Shown in pieces: positions 44,376 to 53,774 of a DNA stretch of 64,000 nucleotides. The stretch's first letter is position 1. Every line of letters begins with the position of its first letter. The DNA is from an uncultured Spirochaetaceae bacterium (GTDB taxonomy: Bacteria > Spirochaetota > Spirochaetia > Sphaerochaetales > Sphaerochaetaceae), in NCBI GenBank assembly GCA_944389105.1, contig CALXLD010000006.1:124001-188000 (forward strand), in the 5' to 3' direction. The notes below the pieces were generated by a model, which saw nothing but the letters and a program-made list of their open reading frames with translations, was not told the DNA's origin and did not search any database. The translations under genes were made by a program, and so were the position numbers.

Positions 44376-44729
44376 CTGATACCTCTCCTTTTGTCTGGAC
44401 ACCGGTCTTTCTCCTTTTTCCCGGCATCCTGCCCAGATTTGACCATGCACATATTGAGCTGTCAATTAATTTTTATTTTCACTGCCAAAACAGGTGTAAA
44501 TTAAATACAAATCCTATGAATCTGATGAAATAAAATACAAATATTGAGCGGCCGTAAAATATATGAGTATCAATAAATAATTATTATGACTGATATTATA
44601 TCAGATTTGCCGCTTTACCATTCAGAAAGATGAAAATATGCATTTTCTGAATGGCTGAATATAAAAAAGAATACAAATTTCAACATTGTGCTGTTTTTCC
44701 ATGCTATTATCGGGGAAAAGGACAGTAAC
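44376..44729. promoter_or_regulatory. Divergent control region of the arabinose operon and araR-type gene
   Basis: This 354-base region carries AATACAAAT three times in the same orientation (44504-44512, 44534-44542, 44670-44678). TACAAAT is the half-site of the Bacillus subtilis AraR operator. It also has two palindromes: CTGATAT-T-ATATCAG (44591-44605) and CCATTCAGAAA / TTTCTGAATGG (44619-44629 and 44644-44654). ATATTGAGC repeats at 44451-44459 and 44541-44549, 90 bases apart. On the minus strand TTGACA (44460-44465) and TCAAAT (44437-44442), 17 apart, form a promoter for the transport operon. Confidence 0.6.
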
Positions 44730-45797
44730 GTGGCTGCAAAATACAGACAACTTTCGGACATCCTGAGAGCAGAAGCAATAAAATCCGCAGAGAGCGGGGA
44801 GCGTAAATTCCCTACTGAGAAAGAGATTGCGGAAAGGTTCTCTGTCAGCCGCCAGACTGTCAGGAACGCGCTCTCCATCCTGGAAGAAGAAGGTACTATT
44901 GAACGTCTGCAGGGAAGTGGATCATACATAAAGACTGCCGCGGCAGCTAATGGCAGCAAGCAGATTGCAGTTATCACGACATTCATCGATGATTATATAT
45001 TCCCCTCTGTTCTGAATGAGGCACAGAGGGTATTTGCAGAAAAGGGTTATTCGATACTCCTCTATGCAACGGAGAATAACATAGGAAAGGAATATGAAAT
45101 CCTGAATTCCCTCCTTACGCAGGATAATATAAGCGGGATACTGATAGAAGGATCGAAAACAGCGCTTCCGACACCAAACGGCAGGCTTTTCGACGAATTC
45201 AGGGGGAAAGGCATACCTGTCCTCTTCTTTCATGGCATCTATTCAAACATAAGGGATTTCACATGCGTAATGGATGACAACAGCGCAGGAGGAACGCAGC
45301 TTACGCTCCATCTGCTATCAAAGGGACACAGGAAGATCGGAGGAATATTCAAAAGCGACGACATCCAGGGAATAGAGCGTTATTACGGTGTGATATCAGC
45401 GCTGATAGATTCCGGCATACAGATAGATGACAGAAGCTTCTGCTGGTATGATACGGTCGACAGAAAGGAAATCGTTACAGGCCATGCTTTCCTTGACAAA
45501 TTCATTGATACCCGCCTTTCAGATAGAAGCGCCATCATCTGCTATAACGATGAAATCGCATATAACCTTATACAGGGGCTGCTCGTGAAAGGAAAGAGAG
45601 TCCCTGAAGATGTAGCTATCGTCAGCTTTGATAACAGCATCTATAGCCAGATAGGTCCGGTTCCCATCACTTCCCTAGGGCATAAAAACATGAAAACAGG
45701 GAAAACCGCTGCTGAAATACTGCTTGCAATGATTGACGGAAAGAAAGCTGAATCAGTCAAGCTGAAATGGGAACTATATACAAGGATAAGCGGATGA
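44730..45797 (+). CDS. GntR/LacI-type arabinose regulator (AraR-like)
   Basis: The product has 355 residues from a GTG at 44730 that follows AAAAGGA; an earlier in-frame GTG at 44688 has no ribosome site. An N-terminal GntR winged helix (FPTEKEIAERFSVSRQTVRNALSILEEEGTIERLQGSGSYI region) is joined to a LacI-type periplasmic-binding fold (IAVITTFIDDYIFPSVLNEAQ, VMDDNSAGGTQLTLHLLSKGH, VSFDNSIYSQ). This architecture and length are those of B. subtilis AraR, an arabinose-released repressor. It is divergent from the arabinose ABC/araA operon and the shared region carries AraR-like half-sites, so the assignment is well supported. Confidence 0.88.
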   Translation: MAAKYRQLSDILRAEAIKSAESGERKFPTEKEIAERFSVSRQTVRNALSILEEEGTIERLQGSGSYIKTAAAANGSKQIAVITTFIDDYIFPSVLNEAQRVFAEKGYSILLYATENNIGKEYEILNSLLTQDNISGILIEGSKTALPTPNGRLFDEFRGKGIPVLFFHGIYSNIRDFTCVMDDNSAGGTQLTLHLLSKGHRKIGGIFKSDDIQGIERYYGVISALIDSGIQIDDRSFCWYDTVDRKEIVTGHAFLDKFIDTRLSDRSAIICYNDEIAYNLIQGLLVKGKRVPEDVAIVSFDNSIYSQIGPVPITSLGHKNMKTGKTAAEILLAMIDGKKAESVKLKWELYTRISG

Positions 45798-45798
45798 A

Positions 45799-45824
45799 AA
45801 ACGGAGCCATCAGGCTCCGTTCTG
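45799..45824 (-). terminator. Terminator of the polar amino acid ABC operon, shared with araR
   Basis: ACGGAGCC (45801-45808) and GGCTCCGT (45813-45820) pair over ATCA. In the minus direction TTTTTC follows, so it terminates the minus-strand operon; it also lies just behind the araR-type gene. Confidence 0.75.
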
Positions 45825-46568
45825 TCATACATTCTTTGCAGAGAATCTTGAAAGGAAATCCTTTGTCTTAGGGCTATCAGGGGATGTGAAAATCTTTTCC
45901 GGGGTCCCCTCTTCCTCTATCATTCCATCTGCCATGTAAATGACACGGTTTGAAACATCCCTGGCAAAAGCCATCTCATGAGTCACAACAAGCATCGTCA
46001 TTCCAGTCTCTGCAAGGGCTTTCATTACATCAAGCACTTCCCCTACCATTTCAGGATCCAGAGCTGATGTCGGCTCATCGAAGAGAAGCACTTCAGGGTT
46101 CATTGCAAGGGCTCTTGCAATAGCAACTCTCTGCTTCTGCCCTCCGGAAAGCTGTCTTGGCTTTGCCTTTATGTACTGAGCCATACCGACTTTAGAAAGA
46201 TACTCCATTGCATTCTTCTCAGCTTCCTCTCTGCTCCTCTTGAGAACATGAGTCTGCCCTATGATGCAGTTATCAAGAACAGAATAATTGCTGAATAGAT
46301 TGAAAGACTGGAAAACCATACCGACTTTTGTCCTGTACTGGTCTTCATTAACCTCTCCTGCAAGAATATTCTTGCCATGATAGAGAATCTTTCCGCCAGT
46401 GGCCTCTTCCAGCATATTGATGCATCTCAGAAGCGTGGACTTTCCAGAGCCAGAGGCTCCGATGATACTCGTAACATCACCCTTGGAAACGGTAAAATCT
46501 ATATCTCTCAGTACCTCATTGCTTCCGAATGTTTTAACAAGGTGCTCAATCTTCAGAATCTCTTCCAT
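45825..46568 (-). CDS. Polar amino acid ABC transporter ATPase (GlnQ/HisP type)
   Basis: The product has 247 residues with one ABC domain: [18 protein letters not shown], the family-typical [46 protein letters not shown], and [15 protein letters not shown]. This is the amino acid importer class, with glutamine, cystine, histidine or arginine as usual cargo; sequence does not decide. It is the last gene of a three-gene operon and its ATG touches the end of the permease gene at 46568. Confidence 0.94.
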   Translation of the reverse strand: MEEILKIEHLVKTFGSNEVLRDIDFTVSKGDVTSIIGASGSGKSTLLRCINMLEEATGGKILYHGKNILAGEVNEDQYRTKVGMVFQSFNLFSNYSVLDNCIIGQTHVLKRSREEAEKNAMEYLSKVGMAQYIKAKPRQLSGGQKQRVAIARALAMNPEVLLFDEPTSALDPEMVGEVLDVMKALAETGMTMLVVTHEMAFARDVSNRVIYMADGMIEEEGTPEKIFTSPDSPKTKDFLSRFSAKNV

Positions 46569-47368
46569 CAGAATGTTCCTCCCTTATTTGCATCATAGCG
46601 TGTAAGACCGCTTGTAAAAGCAAGGGTATCGGTTGTAGCAAGGTCAAAATTCGAAGGACCATCCATCTTTGTCTCTACGAAGCGGAGAATTCTTGAACAG
46701 ACGAATGTAAGCACAAAATAGATAATCATAGTGACTGTTGCAGCTTCAAAATATGTATAGAGAGCACCGGAAATGCTTCTGAAAGTGAAGAAAAGCTCAA
46801 CAGTTCCGATTATGGAAAGAACACAGGTATCCTTGATATTGATGATCAGGTTGTTGCCGATCTGAGGCATTATATTCCTCAGTGCCTGCGGAAGGATAAC
46901 AAGAAGCATCGTCTGGAAATGAGACATTCCGATAGCTCTTGCACCTTCCCTCTGGCCGGGATCAACAGAGAGGATACCGCCTCTTACAGTCTCTGCCATA
47001 TAAGCACCTGTATTGATTGAGACGATGATGATTGCAGCACTCCACATGCCAAGATTTATATTGAAAAGCTGGCTCATTCCATAGTAGATGAATGCAGCCT
47101 GAAGCATCATCGGGGTACCTCTGAACACCTCCACATATGCAGTAAGGACAACTTTGACGAATCTGAGGATTCCCCTCTTTACGATACCATCTTTCTTGTG
47201 GGGTTCTGTTGTCTGGATAAGACCTACCGCGAATCCGATCACACATCCTAGGAGTGTACAGATTATGGCTATCGCCATCGTAGTAGCAGCTCCCTTTGCC
47301 AGGGAGCTACCATAACGTTCGAGGATGTAGAGCATCCTCTGGAAGAAATTCATTTCTGCTATTGTCAT
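46568..47368 (-). CDS. Polar amino acid ABC permease (HisM/GlnP type)
   Basis: The product has 266 residues from the ATG at 47368. It has about five membrane segments with the HisM-type stretches [48 protein letters not shown] and [21 protein letters not shown] at 47383 overlaps the upstream stop (GTGA) and is an alternative start; neither has a good ribosome site. The C-terminus carries an unusual hydrophilic tail of about 35 residues ([20 protein letters not shown]). A single permease gene implies a homodimeric pore. Confidence 0.9.
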   Translation of the reverse strand: MTIAEMNFFQRMLYILERYGSSLAKGAATTMAIAIICTLLGCVIGFAVGLIQTTEPHKKDGIVKRGILRFVKVVLTAYVEVFRGTPMMLQAAFIYYGMSQLFNINLGMWSAAIIIVSINTGAYMAETVRGGILSVDPGQREGARAIGMSHFQTMLLVILPQALRNIMPQIGNNLIINIKDTCVLSIIGTVELFFTFRSISGALYTYFEAATVTMIIYFVLTFVCSRILRFVETKMDGPSNFDLATTDTLAFTSGLTRYDANKGGTF

Positions 47369-47379
47369 TTCCACACCAA

Positions 47380-48234
47380 TCACTGAGCAAGCGGCTGAAC
47401 TGCGATTGCTTCATCCATCATGCGGTTGAAGTCATCGACTGTAAGTGTTTCAAGAACACTGTTCATAGCATCAAGAAGCTCAGTATTTCCTTTTCTAACT
47501 GATATACCGATATTGATTTCTTCCTGGCTTACCTGGAAATCATCGTCAGAACCGGAGAAATCAAGAAGTCTCATCTGAGGATAGGCAACAAGTGCTGCCT
47601 GACCAGTAGGCATGTCTGTGCAGACAAGGTCAACCCTTCCGCTTGCGAGAGCAACAAGCATTGCCGGAGCGCTCTCCTGTGCCGGGAGAATGTTCGCATC
47701 AGGAATCTGCGGCAGACATACATCATACCAGACTGTTGCAAGCTGGCTTGTGCATGTTGCACCTGCAAGATCGCTTACGCCCTGTGCATTCTCATACTCA
47801 CTTCCCTCATTTACAAGGCAGATTATGGATGCATAGTAATAAGGTTCTGTGAAATCAACCATCTGAAGTCTGTCAGATGTGATCGACTGCCCTGCAATAG
47901 CACAGTCAACAGTGCCTGAAAGAACAGCAGGAACAAGAGAATCCCAGTCAAGCTTAACTATCTGGAGATCATAGCCGAGTCTCTCGCAGATGAGCTTTGC
48001 CATCATGACATCATAACCATATGCATAATCATTGGAATCTGCGATTGGAACAGCTCCGTTTGCATCGGTTGTCTGCGTCCAGTTATAAGGTGCATAACCG
48101 CACTCCATCGCAACACGGAGAACAGGACGTCCTGATGCGGATACTGTACTCTCTTCCGAGCTTCCCCCTGCAAAAGCAGCAGAAAGAGAAAGAACGATCA
48201 TTATAGTTATTGCAGCAATTTTTCTAAGCTTCAT
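47380..48234 (-). CDS. Polar amino acid-binding periplasmic protein
   Basis: The product has 284 residues. A signal peptide (IAAITIMIVLSLSAAFA, cut before GGSSEES) leads to an SBP_bac_3 domain: LRVAMECGYAPYNWTQ, GYDVMMAKLICERLGYDL, VDCAIAGQSITSDRLQMVDFTEPYY. This is the receptor of the amino acid importer downstream. AGGAGG precedes the ATG at 48234. The promoter at 48263-48291 is close to consensus. The ligand is not decidable from sequence. Confidence 0.93.
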   Translation of the reverse strand: MKLRKIAAITIMIVLSLSAAFAGGSSEESTVSASGRPVLRVAMECGYAPYNWTQTTDANGAVPIADSNDYAYGYDVMMAKLICERLGYDLQIVKLDWDSLVPAVLSGTVDCAIAGQSITSDRLQMVDFTEPYYYASIICLVNEGSEYENAQGVSDLAGATCTSQLATVWYDVCLPQIPDANILPAQESAPAMLVALASGRVDLVCTDMPTGQAALVAYPQMRLLDFSGSDDDFQVSQEEINIGISVRKGNTELLDAMNSVLETLTVDDFNRMMDEAIAVQPLAQ

Positions 48235-48262
48235 CAAAGTTCCTCCTGATGAGTATGGCTGC

Positions 48263-48291
48263 ATAATAGTAAATGGTTAGAATAGTGTCAA
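48263..48291 (-). promoter_or_regulatory. Promoter of the polar amino acid ABC operon
   Basis: On the minus strand TTGACA (48286-48291, consensus) and TATTAT (48263-48268) are 17 bases apart, giving a leader of about 22 bases to the AGGAGG-preceded ATG. Confidence 0.8.
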
Positions 48292-48314
48292 TATGTTATG
48301 ATAAAAACTTTAAT

Positions 48315-48328
48315 GTTATTATAATAAC
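48315..48328. other. AT palindrome GTTATTATAATAAC
   Basis: A perfect 14-base palindrome lies between the amino acid ABC promoter and the decayed ATPase gene. It could be an upstream operator of the ABC operon or a weak terminator behind the pseudogene; nothing else in the sequence decides. Confidence 0.3.
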
Positions 48329-48332
48329 AAAA

Positions 48333-49533
48333 TTATAATAAAGAGACAGGCATAACCAGCAAATCAGAAGCGAGAATCGTCTTTTTATCATTCAGACAGA
48401 TAATCGTTCCCATTCCTCTTTCATTCTTATCCAGCCGTGAAAAGTATCCAGCCATTGATGCTTTAGGCGTTGAATTAAGCTTGATTTCTATAGGATACAG
48501 CTTTCCATTTGACTCTTTAATCAAATCAATCTCAGCATTTCCATTCTCCTCTCTGTAAAAATAGAAAGAGGAAAAATCACCATTATTACGAGCGTTGCGT
48601 ATTAATTCTGAAACCACAAAGGTTTCAAAAAATCTCGCCTCGCAGCCTGTGTGCAAGAAAACCTTCTACGCTATTAATACCAAGCAGATGGCAGCATAAG
48701 CCCGAATCCACGAAATGAAGCCTTGGAGTTTTAACAACTGATTTCAATGTATTCCGAGAATATGGGGGAACGAGAAATACTATTCCGCATTCATATAGCA
48801 ATGATAGCAGCTACTTACATTTATAAGCACTCATGCCAACATCAGAGGCAATTGCTGAATAATTTATACCTGTAGCCGTTCTGGCAGCCAGAACCTGAAG
48901 GAAAGTGGAGAACGTCAGCTCATCAATATCCCCAATCTCATCTTTGATATCACTAAGAAGATATGTTGAAATATATAATCTGAACCAATCATTTCTGTTT
49001 TCTTCTCTGATATTCTGAAGCTCCGGATAACCTCCTAGGACAACATTTAAAAGGGTCTCTCTATAATTCCATTTAGCTTCTTCAACCGCATTAAAAGCTG
49101 GATAGAATGATGAACGGAACGGTTCACCCTGCTTCTCCGCAATAAACAATGGATACATCTCAAGTTCTGCAACTCTTCCTGCAAGCGAATCTGAAACATT
49201 TTTCTTAAGTTTAGGTTTCTGACAGCCTGTTAGCCAAATCTGATTCTTGCAATCATCAGAATCTACTATCTCCTTGATTTTCAGAGTCAGAGATGGAGCT
49301 CTTTGGACTTCATCTATCAATAAAGGAGTCTTATGTAAAGTAAAGAATGCGTTGGGATCATTCAAAGCAAGTTCATTTTCTACGGAATTATCGAGCGAAA
49401 CAGTTTCTCTCTGAGGCTCCTTCAGACTTTTCAGCAAAGTAGTCTTTCCTACTTGCCTCGCTCCAGTTAGTGACAAAACCTTAAAATTCTTCGACAAAGA
49501 TTCAATCCGCTTGGAAATGGTTCGCGTTATCAT
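48333..49533 (-). pseudogene. Decayed AAA ATPase of the DUF4143 family
   Basis: The N-terminal part (from ATG 49533) has the AAA signatures of this family: LTGARQVGKTTLLKSL (Walker A), LLIDEVQRAP (Walker B) and WLTGCQKPKL (sensor; S-G-S is usual). At 48811-48813 an in-frame TAG interrupts the gene at the wing of the DUF4143 HTH. The same frame then continues with GIVFLVPPYS, RLHFVDSGLCCHLLG and AHRLRGEIF until a run of six T near 48627-48633, where one extra base shifts the frame. FETFVVSELIRNA and the nuclease-like YREENGNAEIDLI follow in the shifted frame to 48333. So it has one nonsense and one frameshift lesion. It is AT-rich compared with its neighbours, suggesting transfer. Confidence 0.85.
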
Positions 49534-49779
49534 AAAAATTAAGCTTTTTAAATTTTCAATCAAGTTTTTTCAGATTTTAATACATTAAATTTTAAATTTT
49601 CATCATTGTTTTTTAAGATTTTACACATAAGCGGCAAGAAGACTACAGCCGCTAAGCAGCGGCGAAAGATGAAGCAGGTCACTCAGGAAATCAATACTGC
49701 AATATTCTCTCGCAACGTATTCAGACTTGGAGTAGTTGAATATAGCCTTTATTTCCCCTTTAGTGATATCCTCACCCAT

Positions 49780-52293
49780 ATGAGCAGGTATCCATTTAAT
49801 GAAATAGAGCTTAAGTGGCAGAAGTACTGGGAAGAGCACAAAACATTCCGTGCTGTTGAAGATCCGTCCATTCCAAGAGAGAAAAGGAAATATGTCCTGG
49901 ACATGTTCCCTTATCCATCGGGAGCAGGACTTCATGTAGGACATCCTGAGGGATACACAGCAACAGATATCTATTCAAGGTATCTGAGGATGAGAGGATA
50001 CAACGTCCTTCATCCAATGGGTTTTGATTCTTTCGGCCTACCTGCAGAGAACTATGCTATCAAGACAGGTACGCACCCCTGGGAGACCACGAAGAAGAAC
50101 ATAGACACATTCCGCCGCCAGATCAAAAGCCTTGGCTTCTCCTATGACTGGGACAGGGAGGTCTCCACATGTGAGCCTGATTATTATCATTGGACACAGT
50201 GGATCTTCGAGAAGCTTTATGAGAAGGGACTGGCCTATGAAGCAGTAACACCTATCAACTGGTGTCCAAGCTGCAAGACAGGACTTGCAAACGAAGAGGT
50301 CAAGGAAGGCAGATGCGAACGCTGCGGAGAGAAGGTAGAGAAAAAGAACATCAGGCAGTGGATGCTCAGGATAACGGCTTATGCCGATAAGCTTCTCGAA
50401 GGGCTTGATGAACTTGACTGGCCGGAATCAGTGAAGGCAATGCAGCGCAACTGGATCGGAAGATCGGAAGGTGCTGCGGTATTCTTTACCGTAGAGAATA
50501 CCGGAGATAAGCTCGAAGTATACACGACACGCTGTGACACGCTCTTCGGAGCAACATATATGGTAATTGCTCCAGAACATCCTCTTGTATCAAAGCTCAC
50601 ATCCCCAGAGCAGAAAGAGGCTGTTGAGAAATACCTTGACGAAGTAAAGCACAAATCAGATCTCGAAAGAACGGATCTGGCAAAAGATAAGACAGGTGTC
50701 TTCTCAGGCTCTTACGCAATAAACCCTGTAAATGGAAAGAGAATCCCGATATGGATTGCTGATTATGTCCTGATAAGCTATGGAACCGGCGCAATCATGG
50801 CTGTTCCTGCTCATGATACCAGAGACTGGGAGTTTGCAAAGAAATTCGGCCTTCCGATCATTGAAGTCCTCAAAGGAAAGGTGGACGTTCAGAAGGAAGC
50901 CTGGACAGAAGATGGCCCGCATGTGAATTCAGAATGGCTTGATGGCCTCAACAAGGAAGATGCCATCCAGAAGATGCTCGAATTCCTTGAGAAGAACGGT
51001 TATGGCCATAAAGCAGTAAACTATAAGCTCAGAGACTGGGTATTCTCACGCCAGAGATACTGGGGAGAACCGATACCTCTTATCCATTGCCCTCACTGCG
51101 GAACGGTACTCGTCCCTGAGGATGAGCTTCCTCTGACTCTCCCTGAGGTCGATAAATACGAACCTACAGGAACAGGAGAGTCGCCGCTTGCGAATGTGGA
51201 GAGCTGGGTAAACTGCAAATGTCCTAAGTGCGGCGGAGATGCCAAAAGGGAAACCAACACGATGCCTCAGTGGGCAGGTTCATGCTGGTACTATCTAAGA
51301 TACATCGATCCGCATAATGATAAGGCTTTCATTGATCCGGAGAAAGAGAAATACTGGATGCCTGTTGATCTCTATGTAGGAGGAGCAGAACATGCTGTTC
51401 TCCATCTCCTCTATTCAAGATTCTGGCATAAGGTGCTCTACGATCTGGGTCTTGTATCCACATCCGAGCCATTCCATGCGCTTGTAAACCAGGGAATGAT
51501 CACATCATTTGCTTACCAGAGACCGAACAAGAGCCTCGTTCCGACGGATCTTGTCGAAGAGAAAGATGGCAAATATTTTGACAAGGAAACAGGAGAGGAA
51601 CTTACTCAGGTCATCGCAAAGATGTCAAAGTCCCTGAAGAATGTCATAAACCCGGATGATTTCATCAAGAACTATGGTGCGGACAGCGTAAGAATGTACG
51701 AAATGTTCATGGGACCTCTCAGAGAATCAAAGCCATGGGCAACAAATGGGTTTATCGGTGTGTATCGCTTCCTCGACAGAATCTGGAGAATCGCAACAGA
51801 GAAGAAAGTCGAAGACATCGGACTATCGCCCGAACTTGATAAACTCATGCATAAAACAATAAAGAAAGTAACAGAAGATACAGAAACCCTTGCTTTCAAT
51901 ACCGCTATAAGCCAGATGATGGTATTCGTAAATGAGCTCAACAGACTTGAAACGGTGCCAAAGAAAGCTCTCGAGATACTGACTCTCCTGCTCTCACCTT
52001 ATACACCGCACCTTGCTGAGGAACTCTGGGAGATGCTGGGTCACGAACCTTCTGTTGCCCTTGTCAGCTGGCCGGAATACGATGAGGCAAAGACCGTCGA
52101 CGACGAAATCGAGATCGTCGTCCAGGTAAATGGCAAGGTCAGATCAAAACTCATGCTCTCACGCTCAGCTTCCAAGGATGAAATGTTGGCTGCGGCAAAA
52201 GACGACGAGAAAATAAAGAGCTGGATTGATGGAAAGGCAATCATTAAAGAGATTGTCGTTCCAGGAAAACTGGTGAACATCGTAGTCAGGTAA
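49780..52293 (+). CDS. leuS: Leucyl-tRNA synthetase
   Basis: The product has 837 residues from the ATG at 49780. It starts with [14 protein letters not shown], has the class I HIGH-type [16 protein letters not shown], a zinc-binding [13 protein letters not shown], the CP1 editing domain ([21 protein letters not shown]), the second zinc-like [15 protein letters not shown], and KMSKSLKN. It charges tRNA-Leu. Upstream in-frame ATGs from 49606 lack homology and ribosome sites. TATCCT, with TGA before it, ends seven bases before the ATG, in the same CTCACCCATATGA context as the gene at 29241, so the mRNA is probably leaderless. Confidence 0.96.
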   Translation: MSRYPFNEIELKWQKYWEEHKTFRAVEDPSIPREKRKYVLDMFPYPSGAGLHVGHPEGYTATDIYSRYLRMRGYNVLHPMGFDSFGLPAENYAIKTGTHPWETTKKNIDTFRRQIKSLGFSYDWDREVSTCEPDYYHWTQWIFEKLYEKGLAYEAVTPINWCPSCKTGLANEEVKEGRCERCGEKVEKKNIRQWMLRITAYADKLLEGLDELDWPESVKAMQRNWIGRSEGAAVFFTVENTGDKLEVYTTRCDTLFGATYMVIAPEHPLVSKLTSPEQKEAVEKYLDEVKHKSDLERTDLAKDKTGVFSGSYAINPVNGKRIPIWIADYVLISYGTGAIMAVPAHDTRDWEFAKKFGLPIIEVLKGKVDVQKEAWTEDGPHVNSEWLDGLNKEDAIQKMLEFLEKNGYGHKAVNYKLRDWVFSRQRYWGEPIPLIHCPHCGTVLVPEDELPLTLPEVDKYEPTGTGESPLANVESWVNCKCPKCGGDAKRETNTMPQWAGSCWYYLRYIDPHNDKAFIDPEKEKYWMPVDLYVGGAEHAVLHLLYSRFWHKVLYDLGLVSTSEPFHALVNQGMITSFAYQRPNKSLVPTDLVEEKDGKYFDKETGEELTQVIAKMSKSLKNVINPDDFIKNYGADSVRMYEMFMGPLRESKPWATNGFIGVYRFLDRIWRIATEKKVEDIGLSPELDKLMHKTIKKVTEDTETLAFNTAISQMMVFVNELNRLETVPKKALEILTLLLSPYTPHLAEELWEMLGHEPSVALVSWPEYDEAKTVDDEIEIVVQVNGKVRSKLMLSRSASKDEMLAAAKDDEKIKSWIDGKAIIKEIVVPGKLVNIVVR

Positions 52294-52303
52294 AACACTA
52301 CAG

Positions 52304-52339
52304 AAGGAAAGGGTGCCTGAAAAGCACCCTTTTCCTTTA
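52304..52339 (+). terminator. leuS terminator
   Basis: AAGGAAAGGGTGC and GCACCCTTTTCCTT form a long stem over CTGAAAA. It lies 11 bases behind leuS and before the kinase gene. Confidence 0.8.
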
Positions 52340-52360
52340 ACTCACAGATGGAGACATACC

Positions 52361-53236
52361 ATGAAGCTCTATTCATTCGGCGAAATTCTTTTTGACACAT
52401 TTGAAGATACGCATACCCTTGGCGGTGCTCCGCTGAATGTCGCAGCACATTTCAGGCAGCTTGGAGGAGAGAGCGCAATCATAAGCGCTCTCGGAAATGA
52501 CGAACTCGGCCGTGAAGCCTTCATTGATATCGAAAAGCTCGGAATTGATGCCTCAATGATATCTGTCCTGGATAAAGTCCCGACAGGCATCGCATCAATA
52601 GCAATGAAAGGAAATGATGCAGATTATGAATTCAGCTACCCTGCTGCCTGGGACAGAATAGAAATCTACGATGAGGACATCGATGCAATTGAAGATGATT
52701 CCATCCTGTATTTCGGCACACTGGCACTAAGAAGCACCACATCATTCCTGGCTCTTGAAAGAATCATCGGAGAAACCTCTCCAGAGGAAATATTTGTCGA
52801 TGTAAATATAAGAAAGGACTTCTACAGCGATGAGCTTATTGGATTCTGCCTTGACAACGCAACAATACTGAAGATAAACGAAGATGAGATAGATCTGATA
52901 TGTTCGGTTATCGGACTTGATACCTGCGATGGTTCATCCCTGTTTTCATGGCTTTCGGAGAACACTGCAATCCACACGCTGCTTCTTACAAGAGGAAAAC
53001 ACGGCTCCGACTGCTTTACATTGGACGGAGGAAAGATTCATGAAGAATGTTCCAGCGTGCACGTAGTCGATACAGTAGGTGCGGGAGACAGTCTTTCCGC
53101 AGCTTTCCTCTTCTTCCGATATGAGAAAAAACTCTCTGTATCAGAGGCACTTCATAAAGCAACAGCTGTCGCGGATTTCGTGGTAGGACACAAAGGCGCA
53201 ATACCTCTTTATGATAGAACGATGTTTTCTGATTGA
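52361..53236 (+). CDS. PfkB family carbohydrate kinase (fructokinase type)
   Basis: The product has 291 residues of the ribokinase/PfkB family. It opens with KLYSFGEILFDTFEDTHTLGGAPLNVAAHFRQLGG, whose GG pair binds sugar, and ends with the ATP-site motif DTVGAGDSLSAAFLFF that carries the catalytic Asp. The short N-terminus and GEILFD pattern fit ScrK-type fructokinases, so fructose to fructose 6-phosphate is most likely; other hexoses are possible. GGAG lies eight bases before the ATG at 52361; an upstream frame from 52313 spans the terminator and is rejected. Confidence 0.85.
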   Translation: MKLYSFGEILFDTFEDTHTLGGAPLNVAAHFRQLGGESAIISALGNDELGREAFIDIEKLGIDASMISVLDKVPTGIASIAMKGNDADYEFSYPAAWDRIEIYDEDIDAIEDDSILYFGTLALRSTTSFLALERIIGETSPEEIFVDVNIRKDFYSDELIGFCLDNATILKINEDEIDLICSVIGLDTCDGSSLFSWLSENTAIHTLLLTRGKHGSDCFTLDGGKIHEECSSVHVVDTVGAGDSLSAAFLFFRYEKKLSVSEALHKATAVADFVVGHKGAIPLYDRTMFSD

Positions 53237-53248
53237 TGTTCCCGATAT

Positions 53249-53261
53249 ATCGTAATACGAT
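53249..53261. promoter_or_regulatory. Palindromic operator candidate of the toxin-antitoxin pair
   Basis: ATCGTA-A-TACGAT is a perfect 13-base palindrome, 17 bases before the antitoxin ATG and close to the AGGAG ribosome site. Type II antitoxins commonly bind such sites to repress their own operon. Confidence 0.5.
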
Positions 53262-53278
53262 GCATTTCAGGAGATGCT

Positions 53279-53491
53279 ATGATTATATCGCTCAGAATAC
53301 CTGAAGAAGATGCGGTTCTTTTCAGAAAGTATGCAGAACTCAATAACATGAATCTTTCTGAAATGATAAGACAGACTGTATTGAAGAGAATCGAAGAGGA
53401 CTTTGATCTGGAAGTCTACAGGAAAGCTCTCTCAGAGTTCAGGGAGAACCCGGAAACAACATTACTGGAGACTGAAGATGGTGAGAATTGA
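53279..53491 (+). CDS. Antitoxin of a RelBE-like pair (ribbon-helix-helix, DUF6290 type)
   Basis: The product has 70 residues. The N-terminus IISLRIPEEDAVLFRKYAELNNMNLSEMIRQTV is a ribbon-helix-helix DNA-binding domain, as in RelB/DUF6290 antitoxins, and the acidic tail (ENPETTLLETEDGEN) would wrap the toxin. AGGAG precedes the ATG and a perfect palindrome lies just upstream. It overlaps the toxin gene by 14 bases, the normal arrangement. The pair sits between the fructokinase and the convergent serine dehydratase gene. Confidence 0.85.
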   Translation: MIISLRIPEEDAVLFRKYAELNNMNLSEMIRQTVLKRIEEDFDLEVYRKALSEFRENPETTLLETEDGEN

Positions 53492-53774
53492 GCTTTCAGA
53501 AAGAGCCCGGAAAGAGCTGGAAGACATGGATAAGATCACAGCTTCTCTTATCCGTGGCTGGCTGATCAGAAATGTAATACCTTTAAAGGACCCCAAAAGC
53601 ATAGGACGGAGCCTTGGAGGCAGCAAGAGATGGCAATACAGGATAGGAGATTATAGAGTCCTCACACGGATCACTGATAAAAAAGCAGTGATTCTTGCCA
53701 TAACACATGGCCACTGCCTTCCGTCTCAAAGCTCATGGATACGTGCCAAGCCTCCCATTGATGTCTCTCTATAA
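53478..53774 (+). CDS. RelE/ParE-type toxin with replaced C-terminus
   Basis: The product has 98 residues from the ATG at 53478. It has the RelE fold pattern: SERARKELEDMDK, IGRSLGGSKRWQYRIGDYRVLTRI and VILAITHGH. In this family the last strand normally ends with an Arg and Tyr (as in H-R-x-x-V-Y). Here it continues into CLPSQSSWIRAKPPIDVSL, which is the antisense of the last 16 codons of sdaA. The ORF overlaps sdaA by 49 bases. Loss of the terminal catalytic residues may weaken or abolish mRNA cleavage; an intact antitoxin remains. Confidence 0.8.
   Translation: MVRIELSERARKELEDMDKITASLIRGWLIRNVIPLKDPKSIGRSLGGSKRWQYRIGDYRVLTRITDKKAVILAITHGHCLPSQSSWIRAKPPIDVSL

Noticed and set aside
44688..44729. 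Upstream GTG as start of the araR-type gene
   Set aside because: No ribosome site, while GTG 44730 follows AAAAGGA and gives a normal GntR N-terminus.
49606..49779. 58-codon N-terminal extension of leuS
   Set aside because: No homology to LeuS N-termini, and it contains the -10-like element before the ATG at 49780.
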